A stretch of DNA of 13,947 bases from an uncultured Eubacteriales bacterium (lineage in GTDB: Bacteria; Bacillota_A; Clostridia; Oscillospirales; Oscillospiraceae): assembly GCA_949739085.1 (NCBI GenBank), contig CATIYU010000242.1, forward strand, positions 1 to 13,947. The letters run 5' to 3'. A program made the position numbers and the translations under genes. Shown here piece by piece: positions 12,770 through 13,947 of this stretch. The notes under the pieces are model-generated. The model ran no database searches. It saw only the letters and a program-made list of their open reading frames with translations, and was not told the origin of the DNA. Every line of letters starts with the position of its first letter. The first letter of the stretch is position 1.

Positions 12770-13947
12770 ATGTTTGTTTACGCCGACAACGCGGCTACCA
12801 CCGCCGTGAGCAAGACCGCTCTTGACGCCATGCTGCCCGCCCTCCAGGAGCTGTACGGCAACCCCAGCAGCCTGCACCAGAAGGGCCGGGAAGCCAATGT
12901 GGCCCTCATGGCCGCCCGGGAGGACGTGGCCCGCTGCCTGAACGCCGAGGCCAGGGAGATCTACTTTACCGGCTGCGGCACGGAGTCCGACAACTGGGCC
13001 ATCGCTGAGGCCGCCCGCATGGGGGCCGAGGCGGGGAAGAGACATATTATCTCCGATACCATTGAGCACCACGCGGTGCTCCACACCCTGGCCCGGCTGG
13101 AGAAGCAGGGCTTTGAGGTCACCTACCTGCCCGTCCACGAGAACGGCGTGGTGCGCCTGGAGGAGCTGGAAGCCGCCCTGCGGCCCGACACCTGCCTGGT
13201 TACCATCATGTACTCCAACAACGAAATCGGTACCCTCCAGCCCATCCGGGAGATTGGCGCCCTCTGCCGGAGCAGGGGCGTGCTGTTCCACACCGACGCG
13301 GTACAGGCTGTGGGCCACGTGCCGGTGGACGTGAAAGCGGACAACATCGACATGCTCAGCCTCTCCGGGCACAAGTTCCACGCCCCCAAGGGCGTTGGGG
13401 CCCTCTACTGTAAGAAGTCCATCCGGCTGAGGAACTTCATTGAGGGCGGGGCCCAGGAGCGGGGCAAGCGGGGCGGCACCGAGGCCCTGCCGGGCATCCT
13501 GGCCATGGCCGCAGCGCTGAATGAGAGCTGCGCCCACCTGGAAGAGAACATGGCCAGGGTCTCCGCCATGCGGGACCGGCTGGCGGAGGGCCTGAGCAAA
13601 ATTCCCTGCTCCCGCTGCAACGGCGACCCGGACCGCCGGGCCCCGGGCATCGTCAGCTTCTGCTTCGAGGGCATTGAGGGGGAGAGCCTGCTGCTGCGCC
13701 TGGACCTGGCCGGCATCTGCGCCAGCTCCGGCAGCGCCTGCACCAGCGGGTCCCTGGACCCCAGCCACGTGCTGCTGGCCCTGGGAATGCCCCACGAAAT
13801 CGCCCACGGCTCCCTGCGGCTGAGCCTGTGCGAGTACAACACCATGGAGGAAGTGGACTACATCCTCCAGCAGGTGCCGGAGGTGGTGCGCTCCCTGCGG
13901 CAGATGAGCCCCGTCTGGTTCCACATGCTGGAGAACATGGAGGACCC
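12770..13947 (+). CDS. Cysteine desulfurase, NifS/IscS type (3' end beyond window)
   Basis: This PLP enzyme takes sulfur from cysteine for Fe-S cluster assembly. About 392 residues are visible and the frame is still open at the window end, so a few more residues are expected. YADNAATTAVS at the start, NPSSLHQKGREA, TGCGTESDNWAI and EHHAVLHTL (a PLP-stacking His region) are family motifs. H201-K202 in LSLSGHKFHAPKG is the PLP lysine. The persulfide cysteine is C324 in CASSGSACTSGS. Both positions fit the classic NifS numbering, and the long active-site loop makes it a class I enzyme. ATG 12770 follows GGAAGG by 8 nt. It has its own TTGACA promoter with an operator-like palindrome, downstream of an IscR-like regulator gene. 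A NifU/IscU scaffold gene would be expected next but lies outside the window. Confidence 0.95.
   Translation, partial: MFVYADNAATTAVSKTALDAMLPALQELYGNPSSLHQKGREANVALMAAREDVARCLNAEAREIYFTGCGTESDNWAIAEAARMGAEAGKRHIISDTIEHHAVLHTLARLEKQGFEVTYLPVHENGVVRLEELEAALRPDTCLVTIMYSNNEIGTLQPIREIGALCRSRGVLFHTDAVQAVGHVPVDVKADNIDMLSLSGHKFHAPKGVGALYCKKSIRLRNFIEGGAQERGKRGGTEALPGILAMAAALNESCAHLEENMARVSAMRDRLAEGLSKIPCSRCNGDPDRRAPGIVSFCFEGIEGESLLLRLDLAGICASSGSACTSGSLDPSHVLLALGMPHEIAHGSLRLSLCEYNTMEEVDYILQQVPEVVRSLRQMSPVWFHMLENMED

Noticed and set aside
12656..13924. Minus-strand open frame of about 420 codons opposite the cysteine desulfurase
   Set aside because: The plus strand encodes a complete desulfurase active site with promoter and ribosome site. 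The reverse frame is a compositional shadow with no recognisable domain.
1..13947. CRISPR arrays, tRNA or rRNA genes, toxin-antitoxin or phage genes
   Set aside because: No regularly spaced repeats, cloverleaf with CCA end, ribosomal RNA stretches or phage-type genes were seen by eye.

Overview
The window is G+C-rich (roughly 60-65% by eye), densely coded, with strong Shine-Dalgarno sites and consensus sigma-A-type promoters. Together with the gene families present, this suggests a Clostridia genome of the Oscillospiraceae type (Flavonifractor/Oscillibacter-like gut anaerobes). That placement is an inference from style and gene content, not a match to a named genome.

Layout. Positions 1-549 hold the 3' end of dnaX (tau/gamma C-terminus), which meets a converging Isf-type iron-sulfur flavoprotein gene (608-1228, minus) at a shared terminator. 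A divergent promoter region (1229-1449) then drives a plus-strand signalling operon at 1450-6536: a REC/HD-GYP/PAS-like/GGDEF protein with both c-di-GMP synthesis and breakdown domains, a stand-alone Hpt protein, and a membrane-bound hybrid histidine kinase with two receiver domains. These three carry every relay station of a phosphorelay ending in c-di-GMP turnover. The operon ends at a strong terminator that also contains a good promoter match.

6613-8802 is a mosaic. A threonine/serine exporter is encoded as two separate genes (ThrE N-terminal type and ThrE_2 type), each preceded by a copy of a repeat with an A/T-rich palindromic head and a G+C-rich tail. The upstream repeat copy is split by a 622-bp A+T-rich segment carrying one GNAT acetyltransferase. 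The segment is flanked by a 9-bp direct repeat, as expected for an insertion.

On the minus strand, 8848-11285 is a tightly overlapping operon: dus (tRNA-dihydrouridine synthase), then an ECF sigma factor, then its zinc-finger membrane anti-sigma factor. It has its own promoter, divergent from a dCMP deaminase gene (11527-11988, plus).

The last part (12132-13947) is an iron-sulfur assembly start: an Rrf2/IscR-like regulator and a NifS/IscS cysteine desulfurase, cut by the window edge. Each has its own TTGACA promoter, and both promoter regions carry the same spaced motif AGTCC-N9-ATAGGAATT, a likely operator for the Rrf2 protein.

No tRNA, rRNA, CRISPR array or transposase gene was seen. The observations most worth following up are the GNAT cassette inserted in the repeat, the shared Rrf2-type operator, and the complete c-di-GMP phosphorelay operon.
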